DNA of 64,000 nucleotides from Rhizobium sp. CSW-27 (GTDB lineage: Bacteria > Pseudomonadota > Alphaproteobacteria > Rhizobiales > Rhizobiaceae). The first letter of the stretch is position 1. The number at the start of each line of letters is the position of its first letter. The notes beneath the pieces are model-generated. The model did not search any database, was not told where the DNA came from, and saw only the letters and a list, made by a program, of their open reading frames with translations. The position numbers and the translations under genes were made by a program. Below, piece after piece: positions 1-8,063 of the stretch. The stretch spans positions 49,134 through 113,133 of the forward strand of contig NZ_JAHHZO010000015.1 in the NCBI RefSeq assembly GCF_018760785.1, written 5' to 3'.

Positions 1-410
1 TGGCGGTCGTAGAAACGTTCAAATGCAATGCGGAGCTGTACCAGGTTTGCCGCCGTCGCCATAAATCGCTTGAGCTCGGCCTTCTGGACGTCGGTCGAAT
101 CATGGGCCATCGCACCAGCGATCTCTCTTTTGAGAACGGCCAACATCTCGCTCTCGGACGGAGGGGCATCATCCTCTGTAAGCGTGATCAATCTGATCCT
201 CGCACGATCTATTGCGTCCGCCAACTCGAGAAACTTCGAGTGTTTGAGGCAGACATTGACTGAGATTTTGACGCGGGGCGCGCCAGCGTCCACCGAGTTT
301 TTAATGAGCTCGTAAAGGGCAACCCCATCCGAGCTGATCAACTCGGCGCCGAGTTCCAGGATCATGCGAGCGTTGATGCGGAAGCTGGGTTTTTGTTCGG
401 GCTCGGTCAT
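1..410 (-). CDS. GHKL-type ATPase, N-terminal part (runs off the left edge)
   Basis: A minus-strand frame opens with ATG at 408-410 and stays open to base 1, giving 136 residues of a longer protein. Residues 34-43 read ELIKNSVDAG, the N-box of GHKL ATPases (Hsp90/MutL/histidine-kinase fold), preceded by an INARMILELGAELI segment typical of Hsp90-like ATP-binding proteins. The rest of the ATP-binding fold lies outside the window, so the ATPase class is seen but the effector domain is not. The gene follows sspD on the same strand after about 94 bases and probably belongs to the same locus. Many GHKL proteins occur in defence islands; a role as the downstream partner of the phosphorothioation genes is inference. 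No specific family name is assigned. Confidence 0.75.
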   Translation of the reverse strand, partial: MTEPEQKPSFRINARMILELGAELISSDGVALYELIKNSVDAGAPRVKISVNVCLKHSKFLELADAIDRARIRLITLTEDDAPPSESEMLAVLKREIAGAMAHDSTDVQKAELKRFMATAANLVQLRIAFERFYDR

Positions 411-504
411 TGTTTGAACTGTTTGGGAACCAGTGGCGGGGGTGCCAGATGTATATTGCCACAGGCCGACTACAAAGGGTTTAATTGCTGAATTTATTCG
501 ATAG

Positions 505-1359
505 TCAGATCGAGCACACGAGACAACCATCACGTAAGTGGCTGTCGTCTTCCACTTCAAGACCACCAAGCGTTTCAACAAGAGAGAGGGATTTGCGATT
601 GGCTCTTTTCTTGGCCTGTGCCTTGTCCCAATCCGATTTGATCCTTGCCACCCGCTCGGGTTTGGCAAGTTCGCGCAAGGGTTCGTTTTGGCACCAGAAG
701 AACTGCTCCCCGAACTGAACAGCCCGCTCCTCATATTCCATAGCTAGATCGAAGTAGGTCGGATGCGTCTCTAGCAAACGGACCCATTCGATTTTCTGCT
801 GATAGAAGCAGAAGTAGCAACCGGACCGCGATCGTCCCCAGTCCATATAGGGAGGAAGACCAAGGCCTGAATCTTCTAGTATCCCAATGATGTCCGCCCG
901 CACGAGCCCATCGTCCTGAAATGGATAGACGGCTAAGATGTTTGGCTTGGTGCTAATGTACCCGGTTCGATTCTCGTCCGCACGAAGGCCAACGTAGTTT
1001 ATGACAGGTCCATCGCCGACATACGTCTCAAATGGTTTCAACTTCAACATTTTCGTGCACCACCGACGGTGGTTCGACGGCAGCATTCCGCGATAAACCG
1101 TCAGCCAGTGGTCAAAACTATCGGTCGGGGTCGTACGGACAATCGGTTTGCCAAGGATCGCCTCAAGACGACCGATATAATCGTATGTCTCCGGAAGCTC
1201 CTTGTCCGTATCGTGGAAAATGTACTCGATGTCCGGGACGCGATCACGCAGATAAATAGCTAGTGCTGCGCTATCCTTACCGCCAGAAAGGCTCAAGATA
1301 TGTCGTGGTCGGTCTGGTCCAAATGACGAGATGATTTGAGAAGCGTAATCAGTTGTCAT
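505..1359 (-). CDS. sspD: SspD-type PAPS-reductase-like ATP pyrophosphatase
   Basis: 284 residues. The PP-loop SGGKDS lies at residues 25-30, the nucleotide-binding signature of the PAPS reductase/ATP pyrophosphatase family (DndC and SspD). Cysteines at 101, 181 and 184 (WCTK and CYFC motifs), with a C-terminal CLVC at 279-282, could hold a cluster or carry sulfur. In known DNA phosphorothioation systems this enzyme activates the backbone for sulfur insertion using sulfur delivered from the desulfurase. The start overlaps the 3' end of the ATPase gene by 11 bases, pointing to translational coupling. The order desulfurase, DUF4007, ATPase, PP-loop protein matches sspABCD rather than dndBCDE. 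The SspD name rests on context and motif, not on an alignment. Confidence 0.85.
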   Translation of the reverse strand: MTTDYASQIISSFGPDRPRHILSLSGGKDSAALAIYLRDRVPDIEYIFHDTDKELPETYDYIGRLEAILGKPIVRTTPTDSFDHWLTVYRGMLPSNHRRWCTKMLKLKPFETYVGDGPVINYVGLRADENRTGYISTKPNILAVYPFQDDGLVRADIIGILEDSGLGLPPYMDWGRSRSGCYFCFYQQKIEWVRLLETHPTYFDLAMEYEERAVQFGEQFFWCQNEPLRELAKPERVARIKSDWDKAQAKKRANRKSLSLVETLGGLEVEDDSHLRDGCLVCSI

Positions 1360-4300
1360 TCTTCATTCTCACAGGTGTCGGAACGGCGGAGTCCGTGTCT
1401 TCCGCGGAAGGTTCTTTCGTACGGGACAGCTCTTGCCATAGGAGGCTTGCAAGGATCTGAATCCGTTGGGCATCGCCCTGTGGAAGCCAATCCGTGAAGG
1501 TTTCCATCTTTTTTTGATCCGCGGCGTCCAGATCGATTGGGTGAAGGACCCGCACAAGATCTCTCCCGTCACCACGGGTTATGTTCAGGCGGATCGCTTC
1601 GGCGTCAGGTCGATCCTCGGATGTCGAGAATGCCGTGCTCTCGACCTTTGCGAACAACTCGGCGAGCGCTGCAATCTCCTCGGTAAATCGCGCTTCATCT
1701 CCTGGCATCCAGCGAGCAGGGGGCTTGGCCACCACGAAACTTGCCAAAGATTCCGCCCAAGCTTCGTCATGCAAAGCGGGATCTCGCAGCCGAAGAGCAA
1801 ATGCGCGCAAGCGCGGCTCGCGCGCAGCGAGAGAGACGCGGGCACCGCGAGACGCCAGAGCGATCCGGTCGAACTTCTCCGGATCTTGACCGGCTGCCTC
1901 GCTCGTCCTCTTGATAATGCGTGCAATCAGATCCGCATAAGTGTTCTGAAGCTCCTGCACCGCATCTGTAAATCGACTGATAAACTCTTCAACCGAACTT
2001 TCATCCGCCTCATCGATCCGGAAAATCGGCAGACCACACGCGTTGGGTAAGTCGGCGAAAAGCAGTGTTGCCGGTTCGCGAGCCGATAGAAGGGCGTCAC
2101 GCACCGCGAGCGTTGTCGGAGACAAGCCTTTCGCTTTCCTCGTATACTCTGGGAGCTTTGCGGCGAATTGGCAAAGCTCGGTAACAACGTCCAATAGGAC
2201 GGGCTGACGACCCTCTATTCCCGCGGCGAACAGGGTAGCAAGACGTGTAAACACGCTTGAGCGCACACCCTCGACGCTGCAATGCTGGATTTCGAAAGCC
2301 TGCGGCGCTTTGATAAGGCGCAGGAACTCCATGGCACCGAATCTCGGAAGGAATGTCCCGTTTTCATAAATAGCCAGTTCGTGGCTATGAACCCTCACCA
2401 CAACCGCCAGAAGGATAGGCGCCAGTCCATCGCGCACGCCGTAAGGGCGGCTCGAGAGCCGAGCGAGGATATCTGTGACCGTAACCCTACAACCCTTTCC
2501 TGCCTTAATCATATTGACGATTTCGGCGAGGCTGGGCTCCAGATGTAGCGGATCATTCGAAGCTTGGGGAATCTGCAACGTAAAGCTCTCGCCATCCGCG
2601 ACATGGAGCGCGCCCTTCTGAAGTACCGAAAGATACATCGATTTTTCAGGCGGAGCTTTTCGCTGATCGATCCCCAAAAGCGGCATCTCGGGTGCTTTGA
2701 ACAGACCCTCGATCAGACGCATTCGCGCCGAAGCTGCGGCGCTGCTCAAGACGTTACGATTGATCAACTCGTTGGTGACTCGAGGGCTCAGCGGATAAAG
2801 CTCGTTGCAAAGCTGAGAGACAATCTTTGGCAGGTTGCCGGTCGCTTCAAAGGTTCTGCCAGCATAGATCCATTCCATTCCAGACTTGCCGTCGATCTTC
2901 GTTAACTCGGCAAATTGGGCAAGCAGCGCTTGGTGTGTCCTTGCGATCTGACGTTTGACCTCAGCTGAGGCGAAATCATCGCTCGACAGATCCGGCGTAT
3001 TGGCTTCAACCCAGCGCCAGACCATGACGTCTCGGAGATAGGAGGCAAGCTGCCAGACTGGACCGGGCACGGCAACCAAGATCGCGGGATTGTCGGAAAT
3101 GGGCGAGGCGGCTGAGATTTCGCGCGCAATCTGCTGCTGATCTTTTTGGTCGGCAAGCGCCACGATGATCAGACCGTCAGCGTTTGTCACCTTATTAGCT
3201 GCCTTGGCAACATCTTCAGCCGTCGCGTAGCGCAGCTCGAAATACCGCATTGTGCCTGTTTCGAGATAATGACGGCGCGCAAGCACCATCTCACTGTCCA
3301 GTATCTCGGTAAGTGCCGGTGCGACAGCTTCGATCTCACCAACGGCTCGCTTCGCAGCATTAAACGAAGCTGTGAGATTTATGCTGGAGCTTGGCCAAAG
3401 GCGAAAAGCTCCCGAGCCGCCGCGCTCAAACAACAGGCCCTCGCGGACAAGACCGTTGATTGCGGCATCGACGTCGCCTGCGCCCGAAAAGCAGGCGGCT
3501 AGCGAGCGGTAAGTCGGAAGCAAGTCATCAGAATCCAGCAGATTGAGGAGCCCGACAGCCTTTAGAATTTTGAGTTTGAACGGATCGATGTCCACACAGC
3601 TATCGATTGTTGCGACGATCCGAAGCCATTGGCTCTGGTAGTTTCCGGCCGAAACGCGATGTCCAAAGGAAGCGCGGACGTAATCGTAGAACCGCGCTGC
3701 GTCGAACCAGTCTTCACCCACCGGTGTGGTGGCGGCAAATGCCTGTAACGCCATCGGCTCGCTCGATAAGAGAAAGCCAAAGAGGGACCGTTCGCTCTGT
3801 CCGAAGCGCGAGAAGAACCGCACCATGATCGGAAGAAGGGTCGGGTGTAGTGGGTAGAAGCGAGCGGGTTCGATCGCGAAGCCGCGTCCACCAAGCCACC
3901 CGACCTGCCGGGCCAACTCAAGCGCCGCATTCGCTTGCGTCCGAACCGTTATCGGAAGGGCGGCATCATCAACACCCAGCGCCCCGGCAACAAGGGCGGC
4001 GGAATGGACCAGCGGCTGATCGAAGACGATTTCCTCAAATCGGCCAGCCACCTTGTCCCATTCGTGGCGCAGTGCAAGCGGGAGCCGTTCTGCGTAGGCC
4101 TGGAAGCCCTGATGCAGGACGCCGACCAACAAGAGGGGGCTGGTGTTGCTGCGAGCCGCCAACTCTGCAAGCCGTTGCAGCGCAAAGACATCTTCGTGGT
4201 CGGGGTTCAGGGCCGCATGCTCAAGAAGCTTACCCAGCTCATCGATGATCAGTAGCAGTCCGAGGTTCCGCTCTGCCGCGCGCTTGATCATCGCAGAAAC

Positions 4301-4801
4301 AAGCTGCTCCAGCGATCGGACCGAGCCGGTCGTTTCACAAGCTTCCAACGCCGCTTCCATGCGGGAATTCAGAAAATCCTTTAAGCCTGGATCAGCTATG
4401 CTTTCGCGCACTGCGCGAGCCACGGCCGTCGGGATACTTTCTCGACTTCCCGTTACCAAAACAGGAACGAACCGTTGAACGGTGTCGGAGGGATGCCAGC
4501 CGATACTGTTCGCGACCTGTTGAGCATCCTTTGCTGTCGGATCCGACAGCAGGCGAGCCAACACCAACGCCATCGACGACTTCCCGACACCGTAGTCGCC
4601 GGTGATACGCCATGCACGTCGCTTAGAACCGTCACGGACACTCGCCAATATCTGAAGCAAGGCGTCTGCCATGGGTGGCGTGACGATATAATTCTCCAGC
4701 GCAGATGCGTCCAAGAAGTCCTTCTCGATTTGGACAGATCGAAGGAAGCGGCCGGGGATGGAGAAAATCTCAGAGATGGTTACAGTGCTCGGCTCAAGCA
4801 T
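1349..4801 (-). CDS. sspC: SspC-type large P-loop ATPase
   Basis: About 1150 residues. Walker A GDYGVGKS lies at about residues 68-75 and a Walker B-like IIDELGK at about 185-191, both in the N-terminal quarter; the long C-terminal part has no motif I recognise. SspC of the single-strand phosphorothioation system is a large ATPase working with SspB and SspD, and both flank this gene. I place the start at ATG 4801 because GAGG lies nine bases upstream and the resulting 8-base overlap with the preceding gene matches other junctions in this operon. An in-frame ATG at 4816 has no visible ribosome site. The opposite strand carries several spurious frames. Confidence 0.8.
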   Translation of the reverse strand: MLEPSTVTISEIFSIPGRFLRSVQIEKDFLDASALENYIVTPPMADALLQILASVRDGSKRRAWRITGDYGVGKSSMALVLARLLSDPTAKDAQQVANSIGWHPSDTVQRFVPVLVTGSRESIPTAVARAVRESIADPGLKDFLNSRMEAALEACETTGSVRSLEQLVSAMIKRAAERNLGLLLIIDELGKLLEHAALNPDHEDVFALQRLAELAARSNTSPLLLVGVLHQGFQAYAERLPLALRHEWDKVAGRFEEIVFDQPLVHSAALVAGALGVDDAALPITVRTQANAALELARQVGWLGGRGFAIEPARFYPLHPTLLPIMVRFFSRFGQSERSLFGFLLSSEPMALQAFAATTPVGEDWFDAARFYDYVRASFGHRVSAGNYQSQWLRIVATIDSCVDIDPFKLKILKAVGLLNLLDSDDLLPTYRSLAACFSGAGDVDAAINGLVREGLLFERGGSGAFRLWPSSSINLTASFNAAKRAVGEIEAVAPALTEILDSEMVLARRHYLETGTMRYFELRYATAEDVAKAANKVTNADGLIIVALADQKDQQQIAREISAASPISDNPAILVAVPGPVWQLASYLRDVMVWRWVEANTPDLSSDDFASAEVKRQIARTHQALLAQFAELTKIDGKSGMEWIYAGRTFEATGNLPKIVSQLCNELYPLSPRVTNELINRNVLSSAAASARMRLIEGLFKAPEMPLLGIDQRKAPPEKSMYLSVLQKGALHVADGESFTLQIPQASNDPLHLEPSLAEIVNMIKAGKGCRVTVTDILARLSSRPYGVRDGLAPILLAVVVRVHSHELAIYENGTFLPRFGAMEFLRLIKAPQAFEIQHCSVEGVRSSVFTRLATLFAAGIEGRQPVLLDVVTELCQFAAKLPEYTRKAKGLSPTTLAVRDALLSAREPATLLFADLPNACGLPIFRIDEADESSVEEFISRFTDAVQELQNTYADLIARIIKRTSEAAGQDPEKFDRIALASRGARVSLAAREPRLRAFALRLRDPALHDEAWAESLASFVVAKPPARWMPGDEARFTEEIAALAELFAKVESTAFSTSEDRPDAEAIRLNITRGDGRDLVRVLHPIDLDAADQKKMETFTDWLPQGDAQRIQILASLLWQELSRTKEPSAEDTDSAVPTPVRMKNDN

Positions 4802-5744
4802 CGACGGCTGCCTCATTCGTGTAAATGGCTCGAGCGTCTGCCCTGACCGGGCCTTCGCGGGTCAACAGCCCTTGAATGGCCGAAGGACGGTAGGTGAAGC
4901 CGTATCGTGGATCGAGAGAAAGGCGTTCAAGCCGTGCGCGAATGTCGTCCTCGGGGAGCTTGAACGATTGCCCAGGCGCGCCCGCTGCTGAAAGAATCTG
5001 CCGGATCGGTATCGTCCTCTCGCCAGGCGCCGTCCGCTCCCAGTAATCCAGAACTGCGTAAGCAAAAAGTTCGTCGGGAATGCTATCCTTGGGCTCGTTC
5101 CGAAACGCATAGACGGCCTCCCAGCGACCGCCTTCGCTTCGGCGCTCTCCGGTCTGCTGGAGGAGCCGCAACTCGACCAGGGGGCCATCCAGAGAATCTT
5201 CAATGCCCGACCTTGAGCCGCGCGCTGAAAGATACGTATGCAGAAAGACGTCCAGGTGCTGGCTCAATGTGATTTCTGAGTGGCTATGCCCCAGCCGTTG
5301 CGAAAGTCGGGCAAATGCTGCCAATGCTTCAGACCGCGAAAACTCGGCGTAAGGCCAGGCACCGAGCAAATAGTGCCAAGCAAAGAGCGCCGGCGTGGCG
5401 ACCGAGGAAAGGTTCCAGTGAAGCAGCCAGAGTGTTCTTGCATCTTCGAGATACGGATCGCAGCCGTCGCTTCCAAATACGGTGTGGCCCAGGTCCGTGA
5501 TTTCGTGTCTGCGCTCGGGAGTCGGGCGGGCAATGCCCATTGCATCGACCCAGAAACGCAATGCCCGAACCATGTTTTTACCGATTCCGAGCTCGACCAT
5601 CGCAGCATCTTCATCGTAGAAAATCGTGGCATCTGCAGTGATGGCTCGATACGCCTTAGGCAGCCAAGCGTACCGGCATGCAAAGGTTTCATGGCCGGAA
5701 AATCGATAATTGAGTTGGCCTTCGGCAGTGGAAATATCAAACAT
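4794..5744 (-). CDS. sspB: SspB-type DUF4007 protein
   Basis: 316 residues. The N-terminal segment FSGHETFACRYAWLPK (residues 15-30) is the hallmark of DUF4007 proteins, the family of SspB, which is reported as a DNA-nicking component of the single-strand phosphorothioation machinery. Length and the motif fit the family. A GAGGA ribosome site lies five to six bases before the ATG. The gene overlaps both neighbours by 8 bases, so it is coupled to the desulfurase upstream and the ATPase downstream. Inference: it recognises or nicks the target strand before sulfur exchange. Active-site residues could not be assigned by eye. Confidence 0.85.
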   Translation of the reverse strand: MFDISTAEGQLNYRFSGHETFACRYAWLPKAYRAITADATIFYDEDAAMVELGIGKNMVRALRFWVDAMGIARPTPERRHEITDLGHTVFGSDGCDPYLEDARTLWLLHWNLSSVATPALFAWHYLLGAWPYAEFSRSEALAAFARLSQRLGHSHSEITLSQHLDVFLHTYLSARGSRSGIEDSLDGPLVELRLLQQTGERRSEGGRWEAVYAFRNEPKDSIPDELFAYAVLDYWERTAPGERTIPIRQILSAAGAPGQSFKLPEDDIRARLERLSLDPRYGFTYRPSAIQGLLTREGPVRADARAIYTNEAAVDA

Positions 5745-6930
5745 CGATGTCCTCGGAAAAAGCGGTACGAACGTCGTGGATAGCCTGAGCTATTTGGACA
5801 GCTGCGAGTTCAATGTCGCTGGCCGTCGTGGTGCGGCCTAATCCCATCCGCAAGCAGCTATCGATACGGGAATGCGGCAATCGCATGGCCCTCAACACAT
5901 GCGAGGGTTCCTGCGCGCCCGTATTGCAGGCCGAACCGGTTGAGATCGACACCTTGCCTCTCAGGTGGCTCAAAACGACGTCATTGAGCGCCCCGGGTGC
6001 GGAAACGTGCAGGTTGTGAGGCAGGCGGGCCGCTTCGTCGCCATTCACGACCAAGCCGGGAACCAAGTGGAGGAGGCGCTGCTGGAGCAAATCTCGCAGC
6101 TGCGAGAGCCGACGGCTCTCCGCCTCGCCCTCAAGCTCCATCAGCTCACAGGCGGAGCCCAAAGCCGCGATGCCGCTGACATTGGGCGTCGGATGGTGAG
6201 CACCCTGGAGACCGAATACTGACGCGCGCTCGAAAACCGGAGAAACGAGCGCACCAATACCCTTCGGGCTGTAGATCTTATGGCCGCTCAAAACGACGTA
6301 AGCGGCGTTCAACTCCTCCAGATCGATAGGCATCCGACCAACAGCCTGGGTAGCGTCGATAAGGACATTCGCGCCGTGTTCGTGTGCCTCTCGAACGATT
6401 TCATCGACAGGATAGATCGTACCGACCTCGTTATTTGCGGCCATCACGCACACCAAGTCGATGCCAGTTTGGAGCACGCGCTTATATCCAGATCGATCGA
6501 GCCGAGCTTTTTCATCGACTTCAATCCACGTTACTGCGGCCAAACCCAAGCGTTCCGCACGCAATGCGGTATCGATGACGGCCTTGTGCTCAACCCGGCT
6601 TACCGCAATTTTGAGTGGAGAATGATGGGTCGCGATCGAATGGGAAATCGCGAGCTGAATTGCCTCGGTGGAACCAGAGGTGAAATATACGTCATCGGGT
6701 TCGGCTCGCAAAAGGCGAGCGACTTTGTCTCTTGCCTCCGCCACCGCAGACGCCGCATGCTCACCATGGATGTTCTCCACGCCGTTCGCGTTCCCGAATT
6801 CCTCGACCATCATTCGAATTGCAACCTCGGCAACTCTCGGATCAACGGGAGTGGTTGCATGATGATCGAGGTACACCGCAGTCCGCTGCGCCACAGGGGC
6901 CTGTTTGGTGGGTAGGCTGTAATTATTCAT
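5737..6930 (-). CDS. sspA: Cysteine desulfurase (SspA/DndA/IscS-like)
   Basis: 397 residues, class V aminotransferase fold. The PLP-binding lysine is K218 in SGHKIYSPKG, and the catalytic cysteine is C335 in STGSACNTG; FTSGSTEA near residue 84 binds the cofactor phosphate. The enzyme takes sulfur from cysteine as a persulfide; by position it feeds the phosphorothioation proteins encoded directly downstream. It overlaps the XRE gene upstream and the DUF4007 gene downstream by 8 bases each. A housekeeping Fe-S role is less likely because no isc or suf genes are adjacent. Confidence 0.88.
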   Translation of the reverse strand: MNNYSLPTKQAPVAQRTAVYLDHHATTPVDPRVAEVAIRMMVEEFGNANGVENIHGEHAASAVAEARDKVARLLRAEPDDVYFTSGSTEAIQLAISHSIATHHSPLKIAVSRVEHKAVIDTALRAERLGLAAVTWIEVDEKARLDRSGYKRVLQTGIDLVCVMAANNEVGTIYPVDEIVREAHEHGANVLIDATQAVGRMPIDLEELNAAYVVLSGHKIYSPKGIGALVSPVFERASVFGLQGAHHPTPNVSGIAALGSACELMELEGEAESRRLSQLRDLLQQRLLHLVPGLVVNGDEAARLPHNLHVSAPGALNDVVLSHLRGKVSISTGSACNTGAQEPSHVLRAMRLPHSRIDSCLRMGLGRTTTASDIELAAVQIAQAIHDVRTAFSEDIDV

Positions 6931-7231
6931 GAAAGGATGCCCTTATCGAGCCAGAACATCCCTGCGGCGAATTGCGAATACTGATATCGACCTCGCAGCC
7001 CAGTTGCACCAACCAGCGGAGAAGTTGATCGGCGCTCACGCTCTCGGTTCGACCAGATAATATTTTGGAAAGTGTAGGCTGATCGGTCGAGCAAAGCTTT
7101 GCAGTCCGGGTCTGGCTCAACCCGGAATCTGCGACAACACGAGCGAGGATACCGCGCAGATCCGCGCGAAGGACATGTGCCGCCTCTGCAGACGAGGGAA
7201 CGAACAAGGCTTCCGAAGCAGCATTTTTCAT
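6923..7231 (-). CDS. XRE-family helix-turn-helix regulator of the ssp locus
   Basis: 102 residues. Residues about 35-80 form a Cro/C1-type helix-turn-helix (SGLSQTRTAKLCSTDQPTLSKILSG broken here only for reading), followed by a short segment ending in VDISI, as in the small HigA-like single-domain regulators. ATG 7231 is preferred; the frame extends upstream but that part is low-complexity and crosses the likely operator. The stop overlaps the desulfurase start by 8 bases, so the regulator is the first gene of the operon. An 18-base near-palindrome lies 33 bases upstream of the start and is a candidate autoregulatory site. Confidence 0.8.
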   Translation of the reverse strand: MKNAASEALFVPSSAEAAHVLRADLRGILARVVADSGLSQTRTAKLCSTDQPTLSKILSGRTESVSADQLLRWLVQLGCEVDISIRNSPQGCSGSIRASFHE

Positions 7232-7263
7232 TCCCTGTAGTCCCCACTTGATTCGTTTGTGAT

Positions 7264-7281
7264 TATGGGAAATTTTCCATA
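7264..7281. promoter_or_regulatory. 18-base near-palindrome, candidate XRE operator
   Basis: TATGGGAAATTTTCCATA pairs with itself except for one G-T position. It lies 33 bases upstream of the XRE start, in the gap between the divergent ssp operon and the PF05908 gene. Binding by the XRE protein is inferred. Confidence 0.5.
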
Positions 7282-7320
7282 GGGACAGCAAGCAGAGATT
7301 GGTAGTAATGTCCTTCTCTC

Positions 7321-7333
7321 CACAACTGTTGTG
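7321..7333. promoter_or_regulatory. 13-base perfect palindrome upstream of the PF05908 gene
   Basis: CACAACTGTTGTG is perfect (six-base arms, one-base centre) and sits 53 bases before the divergent gene at 7386. It is different in sequence from the palindrome at 7264, so a second regulator or a separate function is possible. Confidence 0.4.
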
Positions 7334-7385
7334 ACACTTTGTCAGAAGACCGGGCCGCGGCAACAGAGGAGCATACCGACTATCA

Positions 7386-7985
7386 ATGAGCGATGATCGA
7401 TTTGCTTCTTACCGCGAGCTTGCAGCGGTATATATGCCAGGTGACCACTTCGATGTGTCAGTCAGGACTGGTGCTACCAAACCGTCCGTGCTGATCATGG
7501 CGCCGCACGGGGGTAAAATCGAGATCCGCACTGCCGAGATCGCGTGCGCAACGGCAGCGCACGAATACTCGTGTTATCTGTTCCAGGCAAAGCTCCCGGC
7601 AAACAATCGAGTAGAAATGCATATCGCGTCCGAGGTCTATGACGTGCCGGAGGCCCTGAATGCGGTCAAGACAGCCGATCTGGTGATCGCACTGCACGGC
7701 CGACGAGACGGTGATGACGCCAAAAGGACATGGATGGGTGGATTAGACCGGGACCTATCCAAACACATCGGTGACATGCTCCAAGAAAGGGGATTTCCTG
7801 TTCTATTCGCCCCCCCAAAATTCAAGGGCATACACCCCAACAACATTTGCAACCGGGGGACCAAGAAGGCTGGTGTTCAGCTAGAAATCCCGTTGTCACT
7901 CCGCGAGGAATTCCGAAGAAGCCCCGAGCGCGAGGGCACGTTCGTCGCTTGCCTGAGAGAGGCCATCGCCTCGTACCTCGGATGA
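7386..7985 (+). CDS. PF05908-type (poly-gamma-glutamate hydrolase / YjqB-like) protein
   Basis: 199 residues. The N-terminal APHGGKIEIRTAEIA segment (about residues 39-53) carries the His-Gly-Gly and downstream Glu pattern of the PF05908 zinc-peptidase family, and VIALHGRRD (about residues 99-107) supplies a second histidine. Members include phage poly-gamma-glutamate hydrolases and the so-called phage-related replication protein YjqB. There is no signal peptide, so a cytoplasmic role is expected. It is transcribed away from the ssp operon and is followed, 78 bases later, by a nuclease-like gene on the same strand. A function with the ssp locus is only suggested by position. Confidence 0.7.
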   Translation: MSDDRFASYRELAAVYMPGDHFDVSVRTGATKPSVLIMAPHGGKIEIRTAEIACATAAHEYSCYLFQAKLPANNRVEMHIASEVYDVPEALNAVKTADLVIALHGRRDGDDAKRTWMGGLDRDLSKHIGDMLQERGFPVLFAPPKFKGIHPNNICNRGTKKAGVQLEIPLSLREEFRRSPEREGTFVACLREAIASYLG

Positions 7986-8063
7986 AGCAACTCACGTCCG
8001 GCCGACCCTTTTACGGTCATCAGCGATTTGTGTTCGAGATCTTATTCCGCTTGCCGAGAGGCT

